A stretch of DNA of 64,000 nucleotides from Maribacter polysiphoniae (lineage in GTDB: Bacteria > Bacteroidota > Bacteroidia > Flavobacteriales > Flavobacteriaceae). The position numbers and the translations under genes were made by a program. Numbering within the stretch: position 1 is the stretch's first letter; every line of letters begins with the position of its first letter. The DNA lies in NCBI RefSeq assembly GCF_003148665.1, contig NZ_QGGQ01000012.1:62001-126000 (forward strand). The letters are read 5' to 3'. Shown here in pieces: positions 18,648 through 27,180 of the stretch. The notes below the pieces were generated by a model that made no database searches, was not told where the DNA came from, and saw nothing but the letters and a program-made list of their open reading frames with translations.

Positions 18648-19665
18648 TGTCAATCTTTTTTTCCAGTTTTTCAATTTTCTTTACAATCTTAGGTAGGTTC
18701 TTAAAATGAACATACGACTTATTAAAATCCCCATACGTCAATGCTGGAGATCCCTGTAATACTTCATTGTCCTTTATATTTCGGCCAATCCCTGATTGGG
18801 CCTGAATTTTTACATTATTTCCGATCGTTATATGACCAACAATGCCCACTTGGCCTCCGATCATACAATTCTCACCGATTTTAGCCGAACCGGCAATACC
18901 CGTTTGTGCAGCAATAACCGTGTTTTTGCCGATTTCCACATTATGGGCGATTTGAATCTGATTATCCAATTTAACCCCTTTCCTTATTAAGGTAGAACCT
19001 AAAGTGGCCCTGTCAATGGTAGTGCCTGCGCCAACATCGACATTGTCTTCCAGAACAACATTCCCGGTTTGGGGAACCCTTATGAATTCACCGTTTTTGT
19101 TTGGGGAATATCCAAAACCATCCGCACCAATGATCGCACCACTGTGAATCATGCAATTCTTACCGATTACGGTTTCAGAATATATTCTGGCTCCTGCAAA
19201 TATGGTGACATTATCATCAATTCTTACATTATCACCTATAAATACATTGGGGTAGATCTTAACATTGTTTCCAATGATTACCTTATTTCCAATATACGCG
19301 AACGCCCCTAGATAGAAATTATCACCATAAACGGCGTCGTCGGCTTTAAAGACTGGGGACTCTATCCCAACTTTATTGTTTTTAACCTCATTGTAGTATT
19401 GCAAGAGTTTTGAAAAGGATTCATACGCATCATCCACCTTGATCATGGTGGTTTCAATATGCTGTTCCGGAACAAAATCTTTATTTACAATGGTCACTGA
19501 GGCCTTTGTAGTGTAGATGTGAGAGGTGTATTTGGGATTGGCCAAAAATGTTAACGAACCTATTTCGCCCTCCTCTATCTTGGCGAGTTTGTGTACCGAA
19601 ATATCAGGGTTACCTTCAACTTCTCCTTCTAAAATGCCCGCAATTTGACCTGCTGTGAATACCAT
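18628..19665 (-). CDS. lpxD: UDP-3-O-(3-hydroxyacyl)glucosamine N-acyltransferase
   Basis: Third step of lipid A synthesis. The 345 residues carry the N-terminal UDP-GlcNAc-binding domain (about 1-100), a long hexapeptide beta-helix (about 105-300) with the catalytic His in IQIAHNVEIG, and a charged helical C-terminus ending in Lys/Glu repeats. Full length. Its final codons encode the overlapping start of lpxC-fabZ in another frame, which implies translational coupling. Confidence 0.95.
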   Translation of the reverse strand: MVFTAGQIAGILEGEVEGNPDISVHKLAKIEEGEIGSLTFLANPKYTSHIYTTKASVTIVNKDFVPEQHIETTMIKVDDAYESFSKLLQYYNEVKNNKVGIESPVFKADDAVYGDNFYLGAFAYIGNKVIIGNNVKIYPNVFIGDNVRIDDNVTIFAGARIYSETVIGKNCMIHSGAIIGADGFGYSPNKNGEFIRVPQTGNVVLEDNVDVGAGTTIDRATLGSTLIRKGVKLDNQIQIAHNVEIGKNTVIAAQTGIAGSAKIGENCMIGGQVGIVGHITIGNNVKIQAQSGIGRNIKDNEVLQGSPALTYGDFNKSYVHFKNLPKIVKKIEKLEKKIDSDQNNG

Positions 19666-19688
19666 GGGGACAAAAGTAAGAAAAATAG

Positions 19689-20918
19689 TTAAACCGTTTC
19701 TTTGGGGTAACAGATATAAAATTTAGTCACCTTTTTTGAAAGTGTTTTCAAATTCAGGTGGTCGGAAGCTTTGGCGGCATCCTTAAGTTTACCATCCTTC
19801 CTAAGGATATTAATATTCTGTTTATCAATATTATATGCCCTATTTGATATTTCTCCCGTAAAAACAAAATATGCGGTTTCCTCATCGGAAAGCTTCCAAA
19901 GCTCTTTGATCTTGGTAAAATGTTCTTTTAATTTTTTGTGGGAAATCGACTTATTCTTGAGTTTTATGGTGAGCAATTTTCTATTAATGATCATACCGCA
20001 CAAAGTAGAGAGCACAAAATCCCTATGATATTGCCATTGTTTGAGTGCTGATAAAATGTCGATATCATCCAAATGGGAAAATTTGTCCAAATTCGTGGCA
20101 TTGAAGTTATGCACGTCAATTTTGTGCTCCATAAAATACAACAGTGCCTCGCTACAATTCAAATGCTCGCCCTTGGCCAAAAGTTCCTTGGCCCTTTTTA
20201 AGACACGGATCAATAATTGCTCCGCTACCAAGCCTGTCTTGTGCAGGTATACCTGCCAATACATAAAACGTCTGGCCATAAGGAATTTCTCTACGGAATA
20301 AATCCCTTTTTCCTCAACGACCAGTTTGTTGTCTACCACATTGAGCATACCGATCAAACGTTCCGCATTGATACTGCCTTCAGCCACGCCCGTATAAAAG
20401 CTATCCCTTTTCAGGTAATCCATCCGATCCATATCAAGTTGACTGGACATCAATTGGTTTAGGAAACCTCGGGAATATACACCTTGAAAGATTTCAATCG
20501 CAAGCGTTAAACTTCCGTTAAACTTTTTGTTGAGCTCTTTCATAAAAAGCAAGGAAATATGCTCATGGGAAATACCCTCCACTATACTGTGCTCCATGGC
20601 ATGGGAAAAAGGGCCATGCCCAATATCGTGCAACAATATGGCCACTAATAACCCTTCTTCTTCCTCTTTGGATATTTCAACACCCTTAAAACGAAGTACT
20701 TGAATGGCATGTTGCATTAAATGCATACAGCCCAAGGCATGGTGGAAACGGGTGTGATGCGCTCCTGGATACACCAAATAGGATAACCCCATTTGTGATA
20801 TTCTGCGCAACCTTTGAAAATAAGGTTCTTCAATAAGGTTAAAAATAAGCGTACTCGGAATTCTAATAAATCCGTAAATTGGATCATTGAATATTTTAAG
20901 CTTGTTTGAATTTGTCAA
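19689..20918 (-). CDS. HD-domain phosphohydrolase, dGTPase-like
   Basis: A 409-residue HD protein with HTRFHHALGCMHLM (first metal His) and LLHDIGHGPFSHAMEH (HD pair), then SQLDMDRMDYLKRDSFYTG, a pattern of the dNTP triphosphohydrolase-related group. The substrate is not shown. The start is a TTG at 20918 (reading TNSNKLKIFNDP); no ATG lies upstream in frame, and similarity begins at NKLKIFND. First gene of the long lpx transcript and divergent from the PorX gene. Confidence 0.85.
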   Translation of the reverse strand: MTNSNKLKIFNDPIYGFIRIPSTLIFNLIEEPYFQRLRRISQMGLSYLVYPGAHHTRFHHALGCMHLMQHAIQVLRFKGVEISKEEEEGLLVAILLHDIGHGPFSHAMEHSIVEGISHEHISLLFMKELNKKFNGSLTLAIEIFQGVYSRGFLNQLMSSQLDMDRMDYLKRDSFYTGVAEGSINAERLIGMLNVVDNKLVVEEKGIYSVEKFLMARRFMYWQVYLHKTGLVAEQLLIRVLKRAKELLAKGEHLNCSEALLYFMEHKIDVHNFNATNLDKFSHLDDIDILSALKQWQYHRDFVLSTLCGMIINRKLLTIKLKNKSISHKKLKEHFTKIKELWKLSDEETAYFVFTGEISNRAYNIDKQNINILRKDGKLKDAAKASDHLNLKTLSKKVTKFYICYPKETV

Positions 20919-20940
20919 AATGGCTTTTTTAAATAATGAT

Positions 20941-20948
20941 CAAAGTTA
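20941..20948 (-). promoter_or_regulatory. -7 promoter element of the HD/lpx unit (TAACTTTG)
   Basis: Exact TAnnTTTG match on the minus strand, 22 bp before the TTG start of the HD gene, in the divergent gap with the PorX gene. Confidence 0.5.
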
Positions 20949-21064
20949 TACAATTGAAACGATAACCCCTATATGAAATGGGCATGGCCTATTGCTTGCT
21001 ACTGGATCGATCTTCAGGAAAAGGCAAATCATATACAGGTCTCATTAAATATAGTTCGCATACT

Positions 21065-22609
21065 ATGAACAAGATAACAATCCTATGGGTCGATGATGAA
21101 ATTGACCTTTTAAAACCACATATTCTCTTTCTCGAAAACAAGAATTACGAGGTTGTTACTTGCAAAAGTGGTCAGGAAGCATTGGAAGAAATACAGAAAA
21201 CCCCTGTGAACATCATTTTTTTGGATGAGAATATGCCGGGTCTTTCCGGTTTGGAAACCTTGAGCGAGATCAAATTGATCAATTCATCGATTCCTGTGGT
21301 CATGATCACCAAGAGTGAGGAAGAACTTATCATGGAAGAGGCCATCGGTTCAAAAATCGCCGACTACCTGATAAAGCCCGTAAACCCCCATCAAATATTA
21401 TTGTCATTAAAGAAAAACCTGGATCATTCACGTTTGGTATCGGAACGTACTACGGCCGATTATCAACAGGAATTCCGAAAAATAGCTATGGACCTGGCTA
21501 TGGTCAATTCTTATGGGGAATGGATCGATTTGTACAGGAAGTTGATCCATTGGGAACTGCGACTTGAAAATATAGAGGATTCCAGCTTGATTGAAATCTT
21601 GGAATCCCAAAAAACCGAAGCCAATAATCAATTTGGGAAATTCGTGGAACGGCACTATGAAGACTGGTTCACCGAGGATGATGGTCCTGTTTTGTCACAT
21701 AACCTTTTCAAAAAATGGATAAAACCCGAAATCATGGATACTCCCACCTTGTTGGTCGTTATCGATAATTTAAGATATGACCAATGGTTGGCTTTCGAAT
21801 CAACGGTTAGTCCGTTTTACAAGAAAACCAAGGAGGAATCGTATTTCAGCATTTTACCTACAGCCACCCAATATGCCAGAAATGCCATTTTCTCTGGACT
21901 TACCCCCTTAGCGATGGAGAAAAAGTTTCCCGATTGGTGGAAAAACGATACCGAAGAAGGAGGCAAGAATCTCTATGAGGATAAATTTTTAGGAGAGCAA
22001 CTGAAACAATTGGGGTTACCCCTTACATGGGAATACCATAAAATAAGTAGTCTTAAACAGGGCAAACAGTTATCCCAAAATTTCAAATCGCAGAAAAACA
22101 ATGATTTAACGGTCATCGTTTACAATTTCGTGGATATGCTTTCCCATTCGAAGACCGAAATGGAAGTGATCAAGGAATTAGCCTCAAACGATAAGGCGTA
22201 TCGTTCCTTGACGTTAAGCTGGTTCAAAAACTCACCCCTATTGGATATAATCCAACAAGCCCAACAAATGGGTCTTAAATTGATACTAACCACCGACCAT
22301 GGTACCATTAACGTAAAACAGCCATCCAAGGTTATTGGGGATAAAGAAACGAGTTTAAACCTCAGATATAAAACAGGACGAAGTTTAAGTTATGAGGAAA
22401 AGGATGTTTTGGAGGCTAAAAATCCTGCTGACATTCATTTACCGAGTATCAATATGAGCAGTTCGTTCATTTTTGCCAAGAACGATCTCTTTTTTGCCTA
22501 TCCCAACAATTACAACCACTACGTAAGTTATTATAGAAACACGTATCAACATGGCGGGGTCTCATTGGAGGAAATGGTCATCCCCTTTATCGTGTTGGAG
22601 CCTAAATAA
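21065..22609 (+). CDS. porX: PorX-like response regulator with PglZ domain
   Basis: A 514-residue two-domain protein. The receiver domain (about 1-120) has the acidic pair D10-D11, phosphoacceptor D54 in FLDENMPG, and IKPVN. The rest is a PglZ/alkaline-phosphatase-like domain with VVIDNLRYDQW, PTATQYARNAIFSG and TTDHGT metal-site segments. In Bacteroidota, PorX with kinase PorY controls the type IX secretion system, and the PglZ domain is a zinc-dependent phosphodiesterase. Start set at MNKITILWVDDE; upstream codons in this frame are not receiver-like. Confidence 0.9.
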   Translation: MNKITILWVDDEIDLLKPHILFLENKNYEVVTCKSGQEALEEIQKTPVNIIFLDENMPGLSGLETLSEIKLINSSIPVVMITKSEEELIMEEAIGSKIADYLIKPVNPHQILLSLKKNLDHSRLVSERTTADYQQEFRKIAMDLAMVNSYGEWIDLYRKLIHWELRLENIEDSSLIEILESQKTEANNQFGKFVERHYEDWFTEDDGPVLSHNLFKKWIKPEIMDTPTLLVVIDNLRYDQWLAFESTVSPFYKKTKEESYFSILPTATQYARNAIFSGLTPLAMEKKFPDWWKNDTEEGGKNLYEDKFLGEQLKQLGLPLTWEYHKISSLKQGKQLSQNFKSQKNNDLTVIVYNFVDMLSHSKTEMEVIKELASNDKAYRSLTLSWFKNSPLLDIIQQAQQMGLKLILTTDHGTINVKQPSKVIGDKETSLNLRYKTGRSLSYEEKDVLEAKNPADIHLPSINMSSSFIFAKNDLFFAYPNNYNHYVSYYRNTYQHGGVSLEEMVIPFIVLEPK

Positions 22610-22621
22610 TTTTTTGTGAAA

Positions 22622-23032
22622 ATGGAAATCACCTACACCGAAAACCAGATTACTGAGGTAGCCGATAAACTAATCGAGACACTGCCTTCAAAAATCGTCT
22701 GTTTTAATGGGGAAATGGGTGCTGGGAAGACCACCCTGATTAAAGCTATTGTAAAACAATTGGGTGGTGTTGATGAGGCCAATAGTCCCACCTTTGGCAT
22801 TGTGAACGAATATAATGATGCCGAAAATCAGGTTCTGGCGTATCATTTTGATTTTTATCGATTAAATGACGAGAATGAAGCCTATGATTTTGGTATTGAG
22901 GATTATTTTAATTCCGATGCTTGGATTTTTATGGAATGGTCCGAAAAAATCGAATCCCTTATCCCCGATGACGCCATTATGGTAGCTATTCAAGTGATTG
23001 ATCGCACCACCCGAAAATTGAACCTGCCCTGA
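22622..23032 (+). CDS. tsaE: tRNA threonylcarbamoyladenosine synthesis ATPase
   Basis: ATPase partner of TsaB/TsaD for t6A modification at position 37 of ANN-decoding tRNAs. The 136 residues include Walker A GEMGAGKTTLIKAI, the switch SPTFGIVNEY, and FMEWSEKIESLIP near the C-terminus. A GTG two codons upstream (22616) is an alternative start. 12 bp after porX, probably the same transcript. Confidence 0.94.
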   Translation: MEITYTENQITEVADKLIETLPSKIVCFNGEMGAGKTTLIKAIVKQLGGVDEANSPTFGIVNEYNDAENQVLAYHFDFYRLNDENEAYDFGIEDYFNSDAWIFMEWSEKIESLIPDDAIMVAIQVIDRTTRKLNLP

Positions 23033-23075
23033 TCTTTAAAGGTGCTCGCAACGAATGGGGCAAATTTTTAGTATT

Positions 23076-23155
23076 ATTTTTCGATGAAATCCATTTTTTT
23101 CGATAAAAGCATCATTTTTCAGGGTAAAATGTAAGTTTTTTTCGACGAAATACAT
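23076..23155 (+). repeat. Four-copy T-tract repeat array upstream of a small lipoprotein gene
   Basis: Imperfect repeats of the form T5-7-C-N(4-5)-AAAA/GAAAT: TTTTTCGATGAAAT, TTTTTTTCGATAAAAG, TTTTTCAGGGTAAAAT and TTTTTTTCGACGAAAT. The C after the T-tract falls at 23082, 23101, 23120 and 23143, a spacing of 19, 19 and 23 bp. The last copy contains the near-palindrome TTTCGACGAAA. The array ends 70 bp before the downstream ATG, as expected for an activator or operator array; the protein that binds is unknown. Confidence 0.6.
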
Positions 23156-23225
23156 GGTAATTCGTTTTTTTTTCCTACATTCACAACGTTATCAACCAAT
23201 TACTAAATTAAAAACCCTCAAAAAA

Positions 23226-23360
23226 ATGAAAAGATTACTTTTTTGCGCATTGGCTTGTGCAACCCTATTGGCTGTTTCTTGTGAACCAAATTCAACATCT
23301 GATGAAGACCAATTGTACGAACAAGGAATAGATAAAACGAAAATCAAAAAGAAGATATAA
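23226..23360 (+). CDS. Small 44-residue putative lipoprotein
   Basis: Starts at MKRLLFCALACATLL with a lipoprotein signal ending LAVSC, giving a mature peptide of about 26 residues: acidic in the middle (SDEDQLYEQGID) and basic at the end (KTKIKKKI). Own terminator downstream and repeat array upstream, so it is a monocistronic unit between tsaE and a membrane-protein gene. No known domain; I believe similar short peptides occur at this position in other Flavobacteriaceae but cannot confirm. Function unknown. Confidence 0.72.
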   Translation: MKRLLFCALACATLLAVSCEPNSTSDEDQLYEQGIDKTKIKKKI

Positions 23361-23384
23361 TCCGATTTTTCTAACCGTTTATCG

Positions 23385-23412
23385 AGGGACAATGCAATTT
23401 GTCCCTTTTTTT
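23385..23412 (+). terminator. Intrinsic terminator after the 44-residue lipoprotein gene
   Basis: Perfect 8-bp stem AGGGACAA/TTGTCCCT (23385-23392 and 23399-23406) with a six-base loop and a T7 run. Confidence 0.85.
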
Positions 23413-23462
23413 ATACTAATTACGGAAGTCTTACGTTAGCGCCTTATAGATTTACTAATTAG

Positions 23463-24059
23463 ATGATGAATGATTTGAAGGCGAAAAAACGGGCAAAAAA
23501 GAAATTAATTATAGAATCTATCTTTATATTCTTTATAGCGATATCCCCTTTTCTCTATAAGATTTATGATTATTTACCCGAAGACCCGGAAGCTACTATT
23601 TCATTTTTGGGTATCACCATTGGAAATGGCGGATTTGAAGATGTTTCTATGTACGTCTGGTTTTTGATGAGTAAGATAGTACCTCTATACTTAATGATTT
23701 TATGGTTTATGACCTCTAAAAATTGGTGGTACCATATTATTCTCATTCCTATCGCAATGTATGCCTTTCAACTTTTCGAAGTAATATTCGATTCAGATGA
23801 TTATGTCGACACCGAAAATATTTGGTGGCTATTGCCAATTTGTATGATTATTATTCCCATTGTTTATTTTATCCGGATAAAACTGTACGATAAGTATGTT
23901 CATGGTATAGATTTGGAAGCTATTGACGCCGAACTCAAAAGCTTGAAACAAAAGCAAATGAAAGGGGCTAATCCAGACAAGGTCGTTGATAACCAGGAAG
24001 ATGGTTCCAATCACGCAGCGGAAAACAAAATTGATGGACAATCATTCACTAAGGCCTAA
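23463..24059 (+). CDS. Conserved four-helix membrane protein, unknown function
   Basis: A 198-residue protein with about four hydrophobic segments (around 15-33, 63-82, 86-107 and 119-138) and a polar, Lys/Gln-rich C-terminal tail (about 145-198) that looks cytosolic. The Lys-rich N-terminus (KAKKRAKKK) suggests an inside orientation. No catalytic motif recognised. An ATG one codon downstream is an equal start. The following 186 bp contain a 7-bp inverted repeat (24085-24106) without a T-tract. Confidence 0.7.
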   Translation: MMNDLKAKKRAKKKLIIESIFIFFIAISPFLYKIYDYLPEDPEATISFLGITIGNGGFEDVSMYVWFLMSKIVPLYLMILWFMTSKNWWYHIILIPIAMYAFQLFEVIFDSDDYVDTENIWWLLPICMIIIPIVYFIRIKLYDKYVHGIDLEAIDAELKSLKQKQMKGANPDKVVDNQEDGSNHAAENKIDGQSFTKA

Positions 24060-24245
24060 ATCGAAATTATCTGCGTGAGAACCTTGAAAGTAGCTTAAGA
24101 CTTTCAGCACGTACCCAAAGACTGGTTGTCTTTGAAATTTTGATTACGGCAACCGATATTCCTTGAATAAAATTCAATATAAATTTCATTATAAAGTTGT
24201 AAATTTACTTTTATCGCTATTTTTTTGCGATTAGAAGTAAACCCT

Positions 24246-25445
24246 ATGAAGCAACCATCCTCGCCATTTAGCAAGTCACAATTGCTACCACAAGAAGAGA
24301 CTCTTGAAGTATTGAAACAGAAAGGTGAACTTTTTATCGGTATACCCAAGGAGAACCAATATCAAGAAAAACGTATTTGCCTAACCCCAGATGCGGTTAA
24401 TGCCATAACAGCCCATGGGCATCGGGTGCTCATTGAGGCTGGTGCAGGGGAAGGCGCCCATTTTACCGATCTTGAATACACCAATGCTGGGGCGGAAGTA
24501 ACGAATGACATAAAAAAGGTTTTTGGTTGTCCCATTATTTTAAAGGTAGAGCCCCCTACCCTTTCCGAGATTGAATTGCTGAATCCCCAGACTACCGTAA
24601 TTTCTGCCCTACAGATCAAAACGCAACAGAAAGCGTATTTTGAACAAATGGCCAAAAAACGCTTAACCGCAATTGCCTTTGAGTTTATAAGGGATGATGA
24701 TGGTAAATACCCTGCCGTTCGGTCCTTGAGTGAAATCGCTGGGATTTCCTCTGTATTGATAGCTTCCGAACTAATGGCGGCGACCAATAAGGGCAATGGC
24801 CTCATGTTTGGAAATATCAGTGGCGTTCCCCCTGTGGAAGTAGTCATTATAGGTGCCGGAACCGTAGGTGAATTTGCGGCACGATCGGCCATAGGGCTTG
24901 GTGCCAATGTAAAGGTTTTTGATAATTCGATTACAAAACTCAGGAATATCCAGACCAATCTGAGACAAACGGTCTATACTTCCACCATCCAACCAAAAAA
25001 TCTACTGAAATCATTAAAGCGATGTGATGTGGCCATTGGGGCGGTACGCGGTAGGGAGCGTTCCCCTGTGGTAGTTACCAATACCATGGTGGAACATATG
25101 AAGAAAGGTGCTGTCATTATCGATGTAAGTATCGATATGGGCGGGTGTTTTGAATCGAGTGAGATTACCGATCACAATAAACCCACCATTGAAAAATATG
25201 GTGTTATCCATTACGGTGTTCCCAATATACCATCGCGCTATCCTAAAACGGCTTCCATTTCGATCAGTAACATATTTACCCCCTATCTTTTGAAGTTGGG
25301 GGAAGATGGCGGATTGGAAAACTCACTTCGATTTGACAAGGGGTTGCGGAACGGACTCTATATTTACCATGGCATACTTACCAGTAAGGCTGTAGGTGAA
25401 TGGTTCGACATGCAATACAGCGATATCAATTTCTTGATTTTTTAA
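24246..25445 (+). CDS. ald: Alanine dehydrogenase
   Basis: NAD-dependent interconversion of alanine and pyruvate. The 399 residues have the AlaDh/PNT N-terminal domain (IGIPKENQYQEKRICLTPDAV, about 32-52) and the NAD-binding domain with VIIGAGTVGEFAARSA. About 30 residues precede the usual AlaDh start. I use the ATG at 24246 (MKQPSSPF). The DNA upstream is AT-rich and probably holds the promoter, but no clean -7 element is seen. Confidence 0.9.
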   Translation: MKQPSSPFSKSQLLPQEETLEVLKQKGELFIGIPKENQYQEKRICLTPDAVNAITAHGHRVLIEAGAGEGAHFTDLEYTNAGAEVTNDIKKVFGCPIILKVEPPTLSEIELLNPQTTVISALQIKTQQKAYFEQMAKKRLTAIAFEFIRDDDGKYPAVRSLSEIAGISSVLIASELMAATNKGNGLMFGNISGVPPVEVVIIGAGTVGEFAARSAIGLGANVKVFDNSITKLRNIQTNLRQTVYTSTIQPKNLLKSLKRCDVAIGAVRGRERSPVVVTNTMVEHMKKGAVIIDVSIDMGGCFESSEITDHNKPTIEKYGVIHYGVPNIPSRYPKTASISISNIFTPYLLKLGEDGGLENSLRFDKGLRNGLYIYHGILTSKAVGEWFDMQYSDINFLIF

Positions 25446-25526
25446 AGGGCACTTACGTTAAAAAAAAGGTCTTTTTTTGAACAAAAGCCTATCTTGCGGT
25501 TTTATTGAAAACCATTAAATACGTAC

Positions 25527-25907
25527 ATGGCATTTTTAAAACGTTTAGGATTTTATCTCATTGGGCTTGCTATCGGACTTGTTTTTTTAACGATCTTCCT
25601 TAAAAAGAAATCAGAAGAAACAGGCGTGGAATTTTGTTACTTCCCAAATTGTAGAACACTGAAGGATATTCGTTCTAAGCCGCTTTCCTATTCTGATGAA
25701 GTCCAAAAATTGATAGACCATCAACAATTGGATTCCCTTTCCATTGCCGATTTTTTAAGGGAAGGGGAAGTGGATTTTAAAAATAGTGATACGGAATCAA
25801 CTCCATGCCGAACCTATGTCATTGATGGGGTAATCAAGAATGAGCCTTCAACAATGACTGTTCGTAATTGCCCAGATAGTGCCGTTATTGAAAATGTGGC
25901 ATTTTGA
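25527..25907 (+). CDS. Small membrane-anchored protein, DUF4258-like
   Basis: A 126-residue protein with one N-terminal transmembrane segment (about 7-25) followed by KKKSEETGVEFCYFPNCRTLKDIRSK, then a soluble domain ending in a Cys-containing strand (TMTVRNCPDSAV). The pattern resembles what is annotated as DUF4258-type in Flavobacteriaceae at this same position between ald and the proline dehydrogenase gene; this is from memory, not a search. Four Cys may be paired. Convergent with the next gene (12-bp gap). Confidence 0.65.
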   Translation: MAFLKRLGFYLIGLAIGLVFLTIFLKKKSEETGVEFCYFPNCRTLKDIRSKPLSYSDEVQKLIDHQQLDSLSIADFLREGEVDFKNSDTESTPCRTYVIDGVIKNEPSTMTVRNCPDSAVIENVAF

Positions 25908-25919
25908 ACCCTCCGGTAA

Positions 25920-27086
25920 TCATATTTTCCTTCTTTTTCTTTCTTTTTTCAATAGTGTAAGTTCCCGACTTGTCTGTCCGGCTACAGAGGTATTCTCTTC
26001 CGCTCTTCGAATCAAATACGGCATAACGTCACGCACAGGTCCAAAGGGCAGGTATTTGGCAACATTGTATCCTTGGTCCGCAAGATTGAAGGAGATATGG
26101 TCACTCATGCCATATAACTGTCCGAACCAAATTCTTTGATCATTTTTGGCCAGCCCCTTGTCTTTCATTAACTGCATAAGATAATAGCTGCTTTCCTCAT
26201 TGTGGGTTCCGGCGAATAGTGAAATGCATTCCAAACGATCTAAAATATATTGCGTACAGGCATCAAAATTTTCATCGGTGGCCTTTTTGGTCGTGCAAAT
26301 GGGGGATTTATATCCCTTTTCCTCAGCACGTAGGTTCTCTTTTTCCATATAGGCGCCACGAACGGTTTTTATACCGATTTTAAAACCTTCCTTTTGGGCA
26401 CTTGCATACAATTCTTCTAGATAATCCATTCGATCCCACCGATACAACTGTATCGTATTGAAAACTATGGGTTTTTCTTTATTGTATTTTCGCATCATAT
26501 CCCCTACGAGCTGATCCGCTGCGCCCTGCATCCAACTTTCCTCGGCATCGATCAATAATGATACATCCAAATCAAATGCTTTTTTACAGGTTTTATCGAA
26601 ACGGTTGACTACCCTTCCCCATTCGGCTTGCTCCTTGTCTGTAAGGGTATCCCCTTGGGTCACCTTTTTGAACAAAGCCAATCTACCATATCCTGTAGGT
26701 TTAAAAACAGCAAAGGGTATTGCTTCCTTCTGTTTCACAAAATCCAAGATCTCCAAGGTTTTGCCCAAGGCAAAATCCAAGGGGTCTTCATCGTCCTGTC
26801 CCTCCACGGAATAGTCCAACACCGCACTCACACCTTTTTCAAACATCCTGTCGACCACTGGCATACAATCGGCCTCACTTACCCCACCACAAAAATGGTC
26901 GAATACGGTTGCCCTTATCAATTTATCCACTGGAAGATGTGCCTTTAAGGCAAAGTTGGTCATTGCAGTGCCAATACGTACTAGGGGTTCATTGGCGATC
27001 ATTTTAAACAAAAAGTAAGCACGCTCTAATTCGGAATCTGATTTTAACGCAAATGCCTTTGAAGTATCCTCAAAAATTCGCTCCAT
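25920..27086 (-). CDS. Proline dehydrogenase
   Basis: FAD-dependent oxidation of proline to pyrroline-5-carboxylate. The 388-residue beta/alpha-barrel has the substrate/FAD motif YLPFGPVRDVMPYLIRRAEEN close to the C-terminus, GIKTVRGAYMEKE and DAEESWMQ. It is the single-domain form; a P5C dehydrogenase is not in this window. The C-terminal tail is very basic (KKERKRRK). Divergent from aroB. Confidence 0.92.
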   Translation of the reverse strand: MERIFEDTSKAFALKSDSELERAYFLFKMIANEPLVRIGTAMTNFALKAHLPVDKLIRATVFDHFCGGVSEADCMPVVDRMFEKGVSAVLDYSVEGQDDEDPLDFALGKTLEILDFVKQKEAIPFAVFKPTGYGRLALFKKVTQGDTLTDKEQAEWGRVVNRFDKTCKKAFDLDVSLLIDAEESWMQGAADQLVGDMMRKYNKEKPIVFNTIQLYRWDRMDYLEELYASAQKEGFKIGIKTVRGAYMEKENLRAEEKGYKSPICTTKKATDENFDACTQYILDRLECISLFAGTHNEESSYYLMQLMKDKGLAKNDQRIWFGQLYGMSDHISFNLADQGYNVAKYLPFGPVRDVMPYLIRRAEENTSVAGQTSRELTLLKKERKRRKI

Positions 27087-27180
27087 TTTATACCATAATT
27101 TAACATATCAAATATAATCACAGATTTTATATTCCTATCATTAAAAATAACGTTTATTTTGTGTTTTAGATAAATGAAAT

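Noticed and set aside
24085-24106. Inverted repeat TGAAAGT/ACTTTCA after the four-helix membrane protein gene
   Set aside because: Seven pairs without a U-run; too weak to call as a terminator or operator.
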